In this document: positions 33,436 to 41,907 of the stretch, in pieces
Numbering within the stretch: the stretch's first letter is position 1
Layout of the letters: the number at the start of each line of letters is the position of its first letter
Assembly: GCF_018531195.1 (NCBI RefSeq)
Contig: NZ_JAHDYS010000002.1
Span: forward strand, 62,001 to 126,000
DNA length: 64,000 nt
Origin: Pelotalea chapellei
GTDB taxonomy: Bacteria; Desulfobacterota; Desulfuromonadia; Geobacterales; Pseudopelobacteraceae
Direction: 5' to 3'
The notes under the pieces: model-generated
What the model was told of the DNA's origin: nothing
Databases searched by the model: none
What the model saw: only the letters and a program-made list of their open reading frames with translations
Translations under genes and position numbers: made by a program

Positions 33436-35160
33436 ATGCGGATTAACTGTCACGCCCATATTTTCAATGCCACATCGGTCTTCACCGGTGAAACCCTGGA
33501 TATTCTTCTTCGAAGGATTAGTGAGCTGGAAATCCCAGACCTGATCAAAAACGAACTTGTCAAGCAGTTGAACAGCCTTTTCAAAAAGGGTGGCAACTAC
33601 GTTGACGAGGAAACCCTTTTCCGCAGTGTAATCAAAAAGGTCTCCACTTCGGTGGAGTTCAAGAAGATGTTGAAGAACCTCTCTTCCGGTGACAACCTGA
33701 AGCTTCAGTTGGAAGGGGGGGCGCTCCTGGAGGATTATGCTGTCGATGGACTGGTAACGCTCATGGGGCAAATCGGTGAAACACTTGGTCAGGATGAAAG
33801 TGATGCTTCAAAAGCAGACATCATGGATGCTCTTTCTTTTCTGCGTATCGCCCTGCAACCGAGCATCCGACACGTGACCGACCTCCTCATGCAGCAGTTG
33901 ACCCTGAAAGACGGGGTTGTAGCGCTGGCGATGGATATCACCCAAAACGGAGAGAATGCGAAACTGTTTGAGAAGCAGCTTGCCGACATCTCGGCGCAGG
34001 TTTTGGCTTATCCTGGCCGAATTTTCCCGTTTGTTGCAGTCAACACACGACGTCCAGGTCATTTCGCCATCATGGAAACGGCGCTCAATGGCAGGGGATT
34101 TGTGGGGGTAAAACTTTATCCGTCACTAGGGTATGCCATCGACAGTGAAGAGATGTTCAAGGTGTATGCCTACTGTGAAAGCCGCGCCATCCCCCTTCTG
34201 ATGCACTGCAGTGAAGGTGGCTTTTATTCTGCTCCGGAGACGCGGTTGAATTCAGACCCCTCACTCTGGAAACCGATCCTGGAGAAACATCCACAGTTAA
34301 AGATCTGCTTCGCACACTTCGGCGGAGCCAGCCACCTTACTTCAGGCACAATCCCTACCCCGTGCTGGACCCGTACAATTCTCGACCTGATGAAGTCATT
34401 TGATGGGGTCTATGCCGATATTGCCTACCACAGTGAACCAATGTCTGGTGGAGATGCGGGAGAAAATTATTTCAATAACCTTGCTCAACTGCTGCAAGAG
34501 GACAGCTTCCGTAGACGGATCCTTTTCGGAACTGATTTCTTCTTCTCGCGACAACGTCTCACTGAAAAAAACTACTGGAAATACTTTCAGAAACACCTCA
34601 CGGAAAACGATTTCCTGCAGATCACGGAGATAAACCCGGCCACCTTTCTGGGTCTCCCGGACTCTGGGCAGAAGGCGGGTCTCGCCATCGAAAACTACAT
34701 CAGATTCATATACCAGCAGCGAGATTCGCTCCTTTCCGAAGCGCCAGACTGGCTGAAAGGTTCAATCAAAGATCTTTACGGTCCGACGACAGTGCTGCCG
34801 AAGCCATCTCTGGGGCCGAAATGGAGCTGGAACAACAAGGTTCACGCTTACCTGTACATGTTTCTTGCCGAAGGGCAACTCAGTGACGTTCAGAAAAAAC
34901 GGAGCTTTGACGCCGTAGGACTATTCAAACTGCGGGACATGGCTTATTGGAACAAGGGCTTTGAAGCAAAGGAAATATGGGATCAGAAGTTGAAGGCGAT
35001 GGGAGAAAACCTGGATACTTTCTTCGGCGCTAACGGTGGAAATTACGAGCAGAGCCAGGATACGAAGAAAGCGATGAATAGCCTGGTGGGACTTTTCGAT
35101 GACGGCTCGAAGTATATTCATGAGGTCGGGGAGGTGTGCGATGCCATTTACCGTTTCTAG
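33436..35160 (+). CDS. Amidohydrolase-superfamily protein, unusually long
   Basis: This 574-residue cytoplasmic protein has a complete metal site of the COG2159 amidohydrolase type: HAH at residues 6-8, His in PLLMHCSEGG (about 257), His in ICFAHFGGASH (about 294) and Asp in RILFGTDFFF (about 367). Typical members have about 300 residues. Here there is a long insertion after the first strand (about residues 15-150) and a C-terminal extension of about 150 residues with no known domain. AAGGAGG lies five bases before ATG. The substrate is unknown; hydrolysis or decarboxylation are both known in the family. It overlaps the next gene. Confidence 0.82.
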   Translation: MRINCHAHIFNATSVFTGETLDILLRRISELEIPDLIKNELVKQLNSLFKKGGNYVDEETLFRSVIKKVSTSVEFKKMLKNLSSGDNLKLQLEGGALLEDYAVDGLVTLMGQIGETLGQDESDASKADIMDALSFLRIALQPSIRHVTDLLMQQLTLKDGVVALAMDITQNGENAKLFEKQLADISAQVLAYPGRIFPFVAVNTRRPGHFAIMETALNGRGFVGVKLYPSLGYAIDSEEMFKVYAYCESRAIPLLMHCSEGGFYSAPETRLNSDPSLWKPILEKHPQLKICFAHFGGASHLTSGTIPTPCWTRTILDLMKSFDGVYADIAYHSEPMSGGDAGENYFNNLAQLLQEDSFRRRILFGTDFFFSRQRLTEKNYWKYFQKHLTENDFLQITEINPATFLGLPDSGQKAGLAIENYIRFIYQQRDSLLSEAPDWLKGSIKDLYGPTTVLPKPSLGPKWSWNNKVHAYLYMFLAEGQLSDVQKKRSFDAVGLFKLRDMAYWNKGFEAKEIWDQKLKAMGENLDTFFGANGGNYEQSQDTKKAMNSLVGLFDDGSKYIHEVGEVCDAIYRF

Positions 35161-36076
35161 CATGAGGAGGGAGAACGCCAGCAAAAGGTTGACAACCTTC
35201 TTCCTTACGCTGTTGTCGGTCTGTATGATCGCAAACGGCGCTTTGGCTGACGATGCAGTGAAATTTGAGCACAAGCTGAGCCCGGGCGTGCTCACTGCCC
35301 ATGGCGACTGGACTGTTGCGGCAGATTACAGGTTGGGAATTTCCACGGAGCTCTGGTCGCAGCCGACAGGAGCGTCCTTCCGCAAGCACCTCGCAGCCCA
35401 TGTCTCGACCAAAGGTGCCATGGCCGTGGACCCGGATTTGAATACGACACCACTGACAGCAGATGCAGGACTTACGACTTCCATCAACCTCTATCGCCCA
35501 TCAAAGGTTATTCCGGGAGAACAGCCGGGAGAGTTCCGTACCCTGGAAGAGGGCTTCAACTACGGCCGACTAAGCCTCAGCCTGCTGGGTGGCTATGAAA
35601 CCGATCAGCGGCTTGACAACCGGAACTTCACCGGCGGAGTGGAACTGGGCTATGTGCTGACCGAGAACCAGAGATTCAAGGCAATTGTTCCTTCCATTTT
35701 TATTGGCTATGACTTCGTTAGGGTTGATCATTCCAGATTGCAGCGCTCGCTTGGTGTCAACGACGAAGATTCCGGCCGGCTTCGGCTGTTCGGGTCCTGG
35801 AAATTCCCGGTCGGCCAATGGCTCCCCGGGCCGTTCGATCCACTGAATGCTCACCTCGACATCCGTTATTACCTGAGTAGCGGCACACCGGATGTCATTC
35901 GGGCGCTGGACAAGGACGATGCTCTCTACATCGCAGGCGCACTTAGCTACAGCTTTGAAAAGCCTCTGCTAGGGTTTGTGAATGCAGCATTCATAAGGGT
36001 GGCCGAGGGGCGGATTCCGCCGGTGATCAATGATGTGACTACAGTAACAGTGGGCTTGACGGTGTGGGAACGATAA
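35141..36076 (+). CDS. Predicted outer membrane beta-barrel protein
   Basis: About 311 residues. ATG at 35141 has GGGAGG six bases upstream and lies inside the end of the amidohydrolase gene, so the two are coupled; ATG at 35162 lacks a site. A signal peptide (KRLTTFFLTLLSVCMIANGALA) precedes a region of alternating strands with many Tyr, Leu and Gly (for example YGRLSLSLLGGYE, VELGYVLTENQRF, AHLDIRYYLSSG) ending in VTVGLTVWER. This fits a barrel of about 12 strands. I recognise no named family. Confidence 0.65.
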   Translation: MPFTVSSMRRENASKRLTTFFLTLLSVCMIANGALADDAVKFEHKLSPGVLTAHGDWTVAADYRLGISTELWSQPTGASFRKHLAAHVSTKGAMAVDPDLNTTPLTADAGLTTSINLYRPSKVIPGEQPGEFRTLEEGFNYGRLSLSLLGGYETDQRLDNRNFTGGVELGYVLTENQRFKAIVPSIFIGYDFVRVDHSRLQRSLGVNDEDSGRLRLFGSWKFPVGQWLPGPFDPLNAHLDIRYYLSSGTPDVIRALDKDDALYIAGALSYSFEKPLLGFVNAAFIRVAEGRIPPVINDVTTVTVGLTVWER

Positions 36077-36099
36077 CTGCCGGAGAATCACGACAAGAA

Positions 36100-36189
36100 A
36101 AGTGCCCTGCCGGGATGGTAACAAAAACTACGCAACCGCTTTCAATTTTCTGCCACCGTCCAATTGCCGCACCTTTGCTCCCGGCACTT
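36100..36189. repeat. Interrupted inverted repeat
   Basis: AAGTGCC-ctg-CCGGGA (36100-36115) is complementary to TCCCGGCACTT (36179-36189) apart from a three-base bulge. The arms enclose about 63 bp between the barrel gene and the flavoprotein gene. It could be a terminator stem or an operator pair. Confidence 0.35.
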
Positions 36190-36270
36190 CGCAGTCAAAC
36201 AGAATTCTCTATTATTTTCTCGTAGCAGATCGTGCCGCCTGAAACAACAACCACACAAGGAGAAACACAC

Positions 36271-36930
36271 ATGAATGTAATTGGAATCAACGGCAGTCCG
36301 CGGAAACAATGGAACACAGCCACACTGGTGGCCAAGGCCCTGGAAGGTGCCGCAGCACAAGGTGCCACAACGGAATTGTTTCATCTTTACGATCTGAACT
36401 TCAAGGGATGCACGAGCTGTTTCGGCTGCAAAATCCGGGGGGGCAAAAGTTACGGCAAATGTGTAATGAACGACGATCTGGCGCCGGTGCTGGAAAAAAT
36501 CGCTGCAGCCGACGCCCTCGTCATCGGTTCGCCGATCTACTTCGGCACAGTAACCGGAGAGACGCGCAGCTTTCTTGAGCGCCTGCTGTTTCAGTACCTT
36601 ACCTATACGGTACCCTATGGCACCCTATGCCCAAAGCAGATCAAGACCGGATTCATCTACACCATGAATGTTCCGGAAGAGCGGAGCAAGGAATTCGGAT
36701 ACGAACAGATCTACAAGACCAACGAGCGCTATATGCAACTGCTCCTTGGCTCTGCAGAGTCGCTGTGCGCCTATGACACCTGCCAGGTGGACGATTATTC
36801 AAAGGTAGTGATCGAAAGTTTCGACCCGATTCACAAGGCTAAACGCCGTGCTGAGGTGCTACCTTTGGAATGCCAACGGGCCTTCGAGCTGGGACAGCGG
36901 CTGGCAGGAGCCGAGAGTGTCGCGGCGTAG
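36271..36930 (+). CDS. Flavodoxin-fold iron-sulfur flavoprotein-like reductase
   Basis: About 219 residues. The FMN-binding loop is INGSPRKQWNTATL, and the second loop is GSPIYFGTVTGE, both standard in NADPH-dependent FMN reductases. A CTSCFGCK motif with a further Cys after it (about residues 47-67) matches the cluster-binding insertion of iron-sulfur flavoproteins. It likely passes electrons in the cytoplasm; partner unknown. AAGGAG before the ATG at 36271 fixes the start. It ends at a double hairpin. Confidence 0.87.
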   Translation: MNVIGINGSPRKQWNTATLVAKALEGAAAQGATTELFHLYDLNFKGCTSCFGCKIRGGKSYGKCVMNDDLAPVLEKIAAADALVIGSPIYFGTVTGETRSFLERLLFQYLTYTVPYGTLCPKQIKTGFIYTMNVPEERSKEFGYEQIYKTNERYMQLLLGSAESLCAYDTCQVDDYSKVVIESFDPIHKAKRRAEVLPLECQRAFELGQRLAGAESVAA

Positions 36931-36945
36931 CTGCATACTGAAAAG

Positions 36946-37000
36946 CCCGCTTTTGGCGGGTCAGGCTGCTGATAAACCCCGTCTATTCAGGCGGGGTTTT
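36946..37000. terminator. Tandem hairpins between converging genes
   Basis: CCCGC-ttttg-GCGGG (36946-36960) is followed by AAACCCCG-tctattcagg-CGGGGTTTT (36974-37000). The second, with its T-run, should end transcription of the flavoprotein gene; its complement ends the minus-strand Fe-S gene whose stop lies at its edge. Confidence 0.8.
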
Positions 37001-37264
37001 CTATTCCTGCCCCTTGAGCATTACAGGCCGGTTGCGCGACGAACAGACCGTTTCACACGTCCGGCACCCGGTGCATTTGTTGTAATCCACCCGAACCATT
37101 TTAAGGGCGAGATCTCCCGCAAGCGCCCAGGCTGCCGAATGGACCCCGAACTGCCCAAACCGCAAGAGAGCGCCGCCTCCGATCCCGACCCCCTTGAGAA
37201 ATTTCCTGCGGGTGAGGGTTGTACCTCCGTTAGTTCCGCAAGGTTCCATATTTTCTTTGTCCAT
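37001..37264 (-). pseudogene. Truncated Tat-exported ferredoxin-like protein
   Basis: Only 87 residues. It has a twin-arginine signal (TRRKFLKGVGIGGGALL) followed by the first half of a ferredoxin module, VDYNKCTGCRTCETVCSS, then a stop. Periplasmic iron-sulfur subunits of molybdo- or tungsto-enzymes begin this way but continue for 100 or more residues with further cysteine sets. The stop codon abuts a terminator. A remnant created by deletion is the simplest reading; a genuine single-cluster small protein cannot be excluded, since the four cysteines needed for one cluster are present. Confidence 0.5.
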
Positions 37265-37622
37265 GTCAGCCTCCGTTGGAGCCGTCGTTTCTTATGGTTT
37301 TTCGTTGATTACATCGTGCGGATTATTCAAGGACCGGTAGACCGATTCTGCCAAATTATTGCCTGATCGTACGAGATGCTGCTTGTTCAGCAACTGTTCA
37401 GCCACCAAATGTGTTGCTATATTTTCCTGTTTACGTAAAACACATTTTACAATTTATTAAGGATTCCAAAATGGACAGCTTTTTCAGGGGAACAGCAGAG
37501 ATTGATCGAGTCAGATCCGTAACGCTAATGCGATCCACCCTCTATTGATCGGAAGCATTGTCATAAAAAAGCCGGCCGCTGAGAAGTCACCCCAATGAGG
37601 TTGGCGAGGCATAGAGTTAGGT
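37265..37622. other. Intergenic region, nothing recognised
   Basis: This 358-bp AT-rich stretch lies between the Fe-S remnant and the acetyltransferase gene. I see no coding frame longer than about 25 codons that has a start site, no clear promoter and no strong hairpin. It may be decayed sequence from the same deletion that shortened the Fe-S gene. Confidence 0.4.
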
Positions 37623-38225
37623 ATGAATGATGCAAAGACTATCACAGAGCAGTTGCTGACCGGGCCGGCGACAACAGATGTACTGGACGACCTGGCGACG
37701 CTCCGGCTCGACATCTTCCGGGAATATCCCTATCTATACCAGGGTCGTCGGAAAGATGAGCTCAATTACCTGGCCACCTATGCCAAGGCACCCGATGCTT
37801 GTGTCATTCTCGCCTATGATGGATCTGCCATTATCGGGGCGGCCACCGGTATGCCGCTTATTCATGAAGACGCGCAGGTGCTTGACGCCTTTGCCGGGAC
37901 GACAGCTCCGCTCGAAGAGATGTATTATGTCGGAGAGCTGCTCTTTCGAGCGGCCTACCGCAATGGTGGACTGGGCCAGAAGCTGCTTGCCCGACTGGAA
38001 AGCCACATCCGTTCTCTCGGCTGCTACCGCACGCTCACCAGCGCCACGATTGAGCGCCCCGATGATCACCCCCTGCGCCCGAGTGGCTACATCCCCCTCA
38101 CAAGATTTCTTTCCCGCACCGGTTTTGTCCGGCTCCCCGGTGTAACCACCCACTTCACGTGGCTAGAGATCGATGGTGTCAAACGGGACCACTCCATGCA
38201 ATTCTGGAGCAAGAAGTTGATTTGA
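37623..38225 (+). CDS. GNAT family N-acetyltransferase
   Basis: A 200-residue protein with a GNAT core: YYVGELLFRAAYRNGGLGQKLLARLESHI supplies the acetyl-CoA pyrophosphate loop (R-N-G-G-L-G). The substrate is not predictable. It stands alone with its own terminator. The region around it (Fe-S remnant, AraC pseudogene) looks like unstable accessory DNA. Confidence 0.85.
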   Translation: MNDAKTITEQLLTGPATTDVLDDLATLRLDIFREYPYLYQGRRKDELNYLATYAKAPDACVILAYDGSAIIGAATGMPLIHEDAQVLDAFAGTTAPLEEMYYVGELLFRAAYRNGGLGQKLLARLESHIRSLGCYRTLTSATIERPDDHPLRPSGYIPLTRFLSRTGFVRLPGVTTHFTWLEIDGVKRDHSMQFWSKKLI

Positions 38226-38244
38226 TCGCGCCTTTGAGCTGACG

Positions 38245-38283
38245 AAAAAGGGGACCGGCTACTTTTCGCCCGTCCCCTTTTTT
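38245..38283 (+). terminator. Terminator of the acetyltransferase gene
   Basis: AAAAAGGGGAC and GTCCCCTTTTTT pair around a loop of about 16 bases, with a run of T following, 20 bp after the stop codon. Confidence 0.85.
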
Positions 38284-38377
38284 GGTACTTCGCTTTGCCC
38301 GAATCCGCGTCAGGAGATATTCATTCTTTCCCGCCAGCTTCATGATGGAATCAGGTTACCCTGCAACCTTTTTCCCA

Positions 38378-38618
38378 TCCCACCATCACTTTCGGTCACT
38401 GACAGCGCTGAGCCCGCTACAGTTCCAGAAACAACTCCGCTTGCATGAAGCAAGACGACTGATGCTGGCAGAACGGATGGATGCCGCTAATGCAGCCTTT
38501 TCAGGTTGGCTACGAAAGTCCATCCCAGTTTAATCGTGAGTACAACCGCATGTTCGGTGCACCGCCGTTACGGGATGTGACTAACTTGCGGCAACTGGCG
38601 GCAGTGGAAAGGGGATAG
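38378..38618 (+). pseudogene. AraC-family regulator remnant (truncated and frameshifted)
   Basis: The reading frame gives [20 protein letters not shown] then [20 protein letters not shown], the linker and second half of an AraC-type double helix-turn-helix. It then shifts: dropping one T from the run near 38498-38501 restores [20 protein letters not shown], the second recognition helix, ending at TAG 38618. The N-terminal ligand domain and most of the first helix-turn-helix are missing. It is therefore a decayed 3' end and should not make a working regulator. Confidence 0.8.
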
Positions 38619-38650
38619 GAGGATCGGGGCGGAGAGATCTGGAAAACAAC

Positions 38651-40180
38651 CTATGAGGTTTTACGGTCCAGGCTCCGGTACTGGATCGCCTCGGCGATAT
38701 GCTGTTCACGGATGGCATCGCTGCCGTCGAGGTCGGCAATGGTGCGCGCCACCTTGAGGATGCGGTTGTAAGTACGGGCGGAGAAGCCGAGGCGGTCGGT
38801 GACCAGCTCAAGCATTCGGTTTCCGGCAGCGTCGAGCTCACAATGTTTTTTGATAAAACGAGGGGTCATCTGGGAGTTGCAATGGATCTTGGTGCCTTTA
38901 TAACGTTCCAGCTGCAACTCCCGTGAATGCTCCACCCGCCGGGCAATTGCAGCGGAACTTTCCGCCTCGCTCCGGTCAACCAGTTCGCGATACTTGACCG
39001 CCGGCACCTCGATGTGAATGTCGATACGGTCCAAAAGCGGCCCGGAAATGCGCGAGCGGTAACGGTGGATGGAGATGGGGGTACAGCTGCAAGGATGGAT
39101 CGGGTCTGCCAGGTAGCCGCAAGGACAGGGATTCATGGCCGCCACGAGCATCACCCGTGCGGGGTAAGTCAGGGAAAGCAGTGAGCGGGAGATGGTGACC
39201 CGGCCATCTTCCAGCGGCTGGCGCAGGACTTCGAGCACGTTCTTTTTGAATTCGGGCAACTCATCAAGAAACAGCACGCCGTTGTGGGCCAAGGAAACCT
39301 CTCCCGGCTTGGGAGTAGTGCCACCGCCGATGAGACCGACATCCGAAATCGTGTGGTGGGGGGAGCGAAAGGGGCGCACCGCCAGCAAGGCCCGCTCTTT
39401 GTCAAGCATCCCGCTGACGCTGAAGATTTTGGTGGTTTCAATCGCTTCTTCAAACGACATGCGCGGCAGGATGGTGGGAATGCGGCGGGCAATCATGGTT
39501 TTTCCGGAGCCGGGCGGACCGATCATCAAGAGATTATGAGATCCGGCCGCAGCCACTTCCAGGGCACGTTTGGCGTGTTCCTGCCCCTTTACCTCGCTGA
39601 AATCCTCGCCGTATTCGCAGCTGCTGGCAAAGAGCTCTTCCAGATCGACGCAGCAGGAGTCTATCCCTTCCCGGCCGGAGAGGAAGTCCACTACCTGGGA
39701 CAGAGTGGTGGCGCCGATGATCTCGAGCCCCTCAACGACTGCTGCTTCGGGGGCGTTTTCTGCAGGAAGGATGATGCCTTTCAATCCCGCCCGTTTTGCG
39801 GCCACCGCCATGGAAAGGGCGCCGCGAATCGCTTTCAATCCACCATCCAGGGAAAGCTCGCCCAGCAGGCTGTACTCCTGGAGCAAGGCGGTTTTAACCA
39901 CTCCGGTAGCCGCCAATATCCCGATGGAGATAGGCAGATCATAGGCGGCACCTTCCTTTTTGATGTCCGCCGGTGCCAGATTGGCAGTAATCCGCCGTGC
40001 CGGAAAGTCGTAGCCAGAATTTTTGAGCGCTGCCCTCACCCGGTCCTTGCTCTCTTTGACAGCACCGTCCGGCAGACCCACGGTGGCAAAAGCCGGCAAG
40101 CCTGGGGCCAGGTCAACTTCCACATCCACCAGGATGGCATCAATCCCGATCAGGGCACTGCTGAGCACTTTTGCGAGCAT
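38651..40180 (-). CDS. comM: YifB/ComM family Mg-chelatase-like AAA+ ATPase
   Basis: About 509 residues: N-terminal ChlI-type domain ([20 protein letters not shown]), a central AAA+ module with Walker A GPPGSGKT (about residue 221), LFLDELPEF Walker B, and the C-terminal Mg-chelatase domain with [19 protein letters not shown] four-Cys-like PCPCGYL stretch is also family-typical. ComM is a hexameric helicase that aids branch migration in natural transformation. ATG at 40180, seven bases after GGGAG, is preferred over the TTG before it. Confidence 0.93.
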   Translation of the reverse strand: MLAKVLSSALIGIDAILVDVEVDLAPGLPAFATVGLPDGAVKESKDRVRAALKNSGYDFPARRITANLAPADIKKEGAAYDLPISIGILAATGVVKTALLQEYSLLGELSLDGGLKAIRGALSMAVAAKRAGLKGIILPAENAPEAAVVEGLEIIGATTLSQVVDFLSGREGIDSCCVDLEELFASSCEYGEDFSEVKGQEHAKRALEVAAAGSHNLLMIGPPGSGKTMIARRIPTILPRMSFEEAIETTKIFSVSGMLDKERALLAVRPFRSPHHTISDVGLIGGGTTPKPGEVSLAHNGVLFLDELPEFKKNVLEVLRQPLEDGRVTISRSLLSLTYPARVMLVAAMNPCPCGYLADPIHPCSCTPISIHRYRSRISGPLLDRIDIHIEVPAVKYRELVDRSEAESSAAIARRVEHSRELQLERYKGTKIHCNSQMTPRFIKKHCELDAAGNRMLELVTDRLGFSARTYNRILKVARTIADLDGSDAIREQHIAEAIQYRSLDRKTS

Positions 40181-40301
40181 CAAGGTCTCCCTTGAAACGA
40201 GAATTTTTTCGTCGTTGATAGGCGGGAAAAGCTGCGCTGAGATGTACTAACAGGGACGCAGTACTGCGGTTTCAAACGGCAACGAACCTGCAGCGAAAAT
40301 T

Positions 40302-41096
40302 CTATTTCAGCATGATGAAGCCCATCTGTCGTCCGGTTACCCCATCATCCCGGCGATAAGAGAAAAACAGCTCCCGCTGGCAGCTGACACACATTTCAGA
40401 GACCTGAATGGAACTTGCCTTGATTCCAGCGGAAATAAGTAACCTTCGATTGGCCTCAGCCAGATCCAGACGCCATTTGCCCTCACCATTAGGTTCGGTG
40501 CAGGTATCCCAGGCGACATCTCCCTGCTGAAAGGCCTGTTTGACCGGCGCATCGACTTCGTAACAGCAGGGACTGATGCAGGGACCGATTGCTGCCTGGA
40601 TAGTGCCTGGCGTACAACCGAAGATATTTTGCATGGCCGCTACAGTTTTGGAGACGAGTTTTGAAGCAGTACCCTGCCAGCCGGCATGCACCGCTGCAAT
40701 TACCTTCTTTTCCGGATCTACCAGCAGAATCGGAGCACAGTCGGCAACACAGATGCCGATCATGATATTGGGCTGGTTGGTGACAATGGCATCACCTTCC
40801 ACACTGAGGAAATGAGTGAAATCCTCATTCGGTTCATCAATGACCAGAATATCATTGCCGTGCACCTGGCGAACGGTAACCAGGGCCTCCTGGGCAATCC
40901 CAAAGGCGCGAGTCAAAAGGCTGCGGTTTCCTTCCACATTATGCTGCTGATCCAGAGTGGTGGTACCCAGATTGAGGGAGTTGTAGGGGGGCCGCGAAAC
41001 ACCTTCATGGCGGGTTGTGAAGCCCTGTACGGAGCAGGGAGTGCCGCTGAATTCAGTGGCAAGATAATGGATACGGCCGTTACGCTTGATCTGCAT
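40302..41096 (-). CDS. pgeF: Peptidoglycan editing factor PgeF (YfiH, DUF152)
   Basis: About 264 residues. The metal-site residues are visible in VRQVHGNDI, CADCAPILL and VHAGWQGT, and the C-terminus has CVSCQRELFFSYRRD, all typical of the YfiH family. It acts in the cytoplasm to remove misincorporated amino acids such as L-Ser from peptidoglycan precursors; older annotations call it laccase or polyphenol oxidase. The frame is open further upstream, but the ATG at 41096 fits homologues. It is followed by yifB on the same strand after about 120 bp. Confidence 0.93.
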   Translation of the reverse strand: MQIKRNGRIHYLATEFSGTPCSVQGFTTRHEGVSRPPYNSLNLGTTTLDQQHNVEGNRSLLTRAFGIAQEALVTVRQVHGNDILVIDEPNEDFTHFLSVEGDAIVTNQPNIMIGICVADCAPILLVDPEKKVIAAVHAGWQGTASKLVSKTVAAMQNIFGCTPGTIQAAIGPCISPCCYEVDAPVKQAFQQGDVAWDTCTEPNGEGKWRLDLAEANRRLLISAGIKASSIQVSEMCVSCQRELFFSYRRDDGVTGRQMGFIMLK

Positions 41097-41223
41097 GTGT
41101 AATCTCCAAAACAGTACCTTTATGGGTATGAAAGATCCGTTTATCACAGCCCTTCACAGCCCGTCTTCAGCATCCTGTTATAATAGTTTTGCCTTCTGTA
41201 CTGCTTTACGCTTTAATATCACG

Positions 41224-41817
41224 TTATCGTCGCCGCTGGCGCCAGATATACACGCCAATCAGGAGTGCGCTGAACAGAAGCACCCATGCCAGAGCCTGAT
41301 GGGCATACTGCATGATCAGCTGCTGATTCTCGCCGATGACATAACCGATGCCTGCCAGGATGCTGCACCAGATGCCGGCCCCCAGTAAGGTGTAGAGCGA
41401 AAAACGCAAATGGTTCATGCCCGAGAGTCCAGCCGGGATCGAGATAAGGTGGCGCACCACCGGAAGCAGTCGGCCGATGAAAGTCGAAATTTCTCCATGA
41501 CTGAGGAAAAACCGCTCCACCCGCGCAAATTTATCCGGCGGAATCAGCACATATCTGCCGTATTTGATGATCAGCGGCCTTCCCAGGTAATGAGCAGCGA
41601 AATAGTTGGCATATGCGCCCACCAGACTGCCGGCTGTACCGCAGGCAATGGCTGCAACGATGCTCATCTTTCCCTGAAAAGCGAGATAGCCGGCAGGCGG
41701 CATGACCAGCTCGCTCGGCACCGGAATAATGGAGCTTTCCATGGCCATCAGCAGAAATATTCCGGGATAGCCCATGGTGCCGATCGTATCCAGCAGCCAC
41801 TGAACAAGTGCGTGCAT
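41224..41817 (-). CDS. DedA family membrane protein
   Basis: About 197 residues with family motifs ESSIIPVPSELVMPPAGYLA near the N-terminus and FIGRLLPVVRHLISIPAGLSGM in the middle, plus four or five hydrophobic helices and an RQRRR tail. DedA proteins help recycle undecaprenyl phosphate and maintain membrane potential. The frame extends upstream to 42018 but crosses the next gene; ATG at 41817 with GGAG seven bases before is chosen, with ATG at 41829 also possible. It is divergent from the methyltransferase gene. Confidence 0.92.
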   Translation of the reverse strand: MHALVQWLLDTIGTMGYPGIFLLMAMESSIIPVPSELVMPPAGYLAFQGKMSIVAAIACGTAGSLVGAYANYFAAHYLGRPLIIKYGRYVLIPPDKFARVERFFLSHGEISTFIGRLLPVVRHLISIPAGLSGMNHLRFSLYTLLGAGIWCSILAGIGYVIGENQQLIMQYAHQALAWVLLFSALLIGVYIWRQRRR

Positions 41818-41907
41818 TGAATGCTCCATAGTAAGAATAAAACGAGGCATCTTTATACCCCAAGTTGGTGGAACCGGCAACTGCGTAAACTCTGGAGCTC
41901 TTGAAAT

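Noticed and set aside
33322-33771. 149-codon minus-strand frame before the amidohydrolase
   Set aside because: Antisense to the amidohydrolase N-terminus, which has a strong ribosome binding site and a conserved HAH motif on the plus strand.
39284-40195. 303-codon plus-strand open frame
   Set aside because: Antisense to the YifB/ComM gene, with no recognisable domain and no ribosome binding site.
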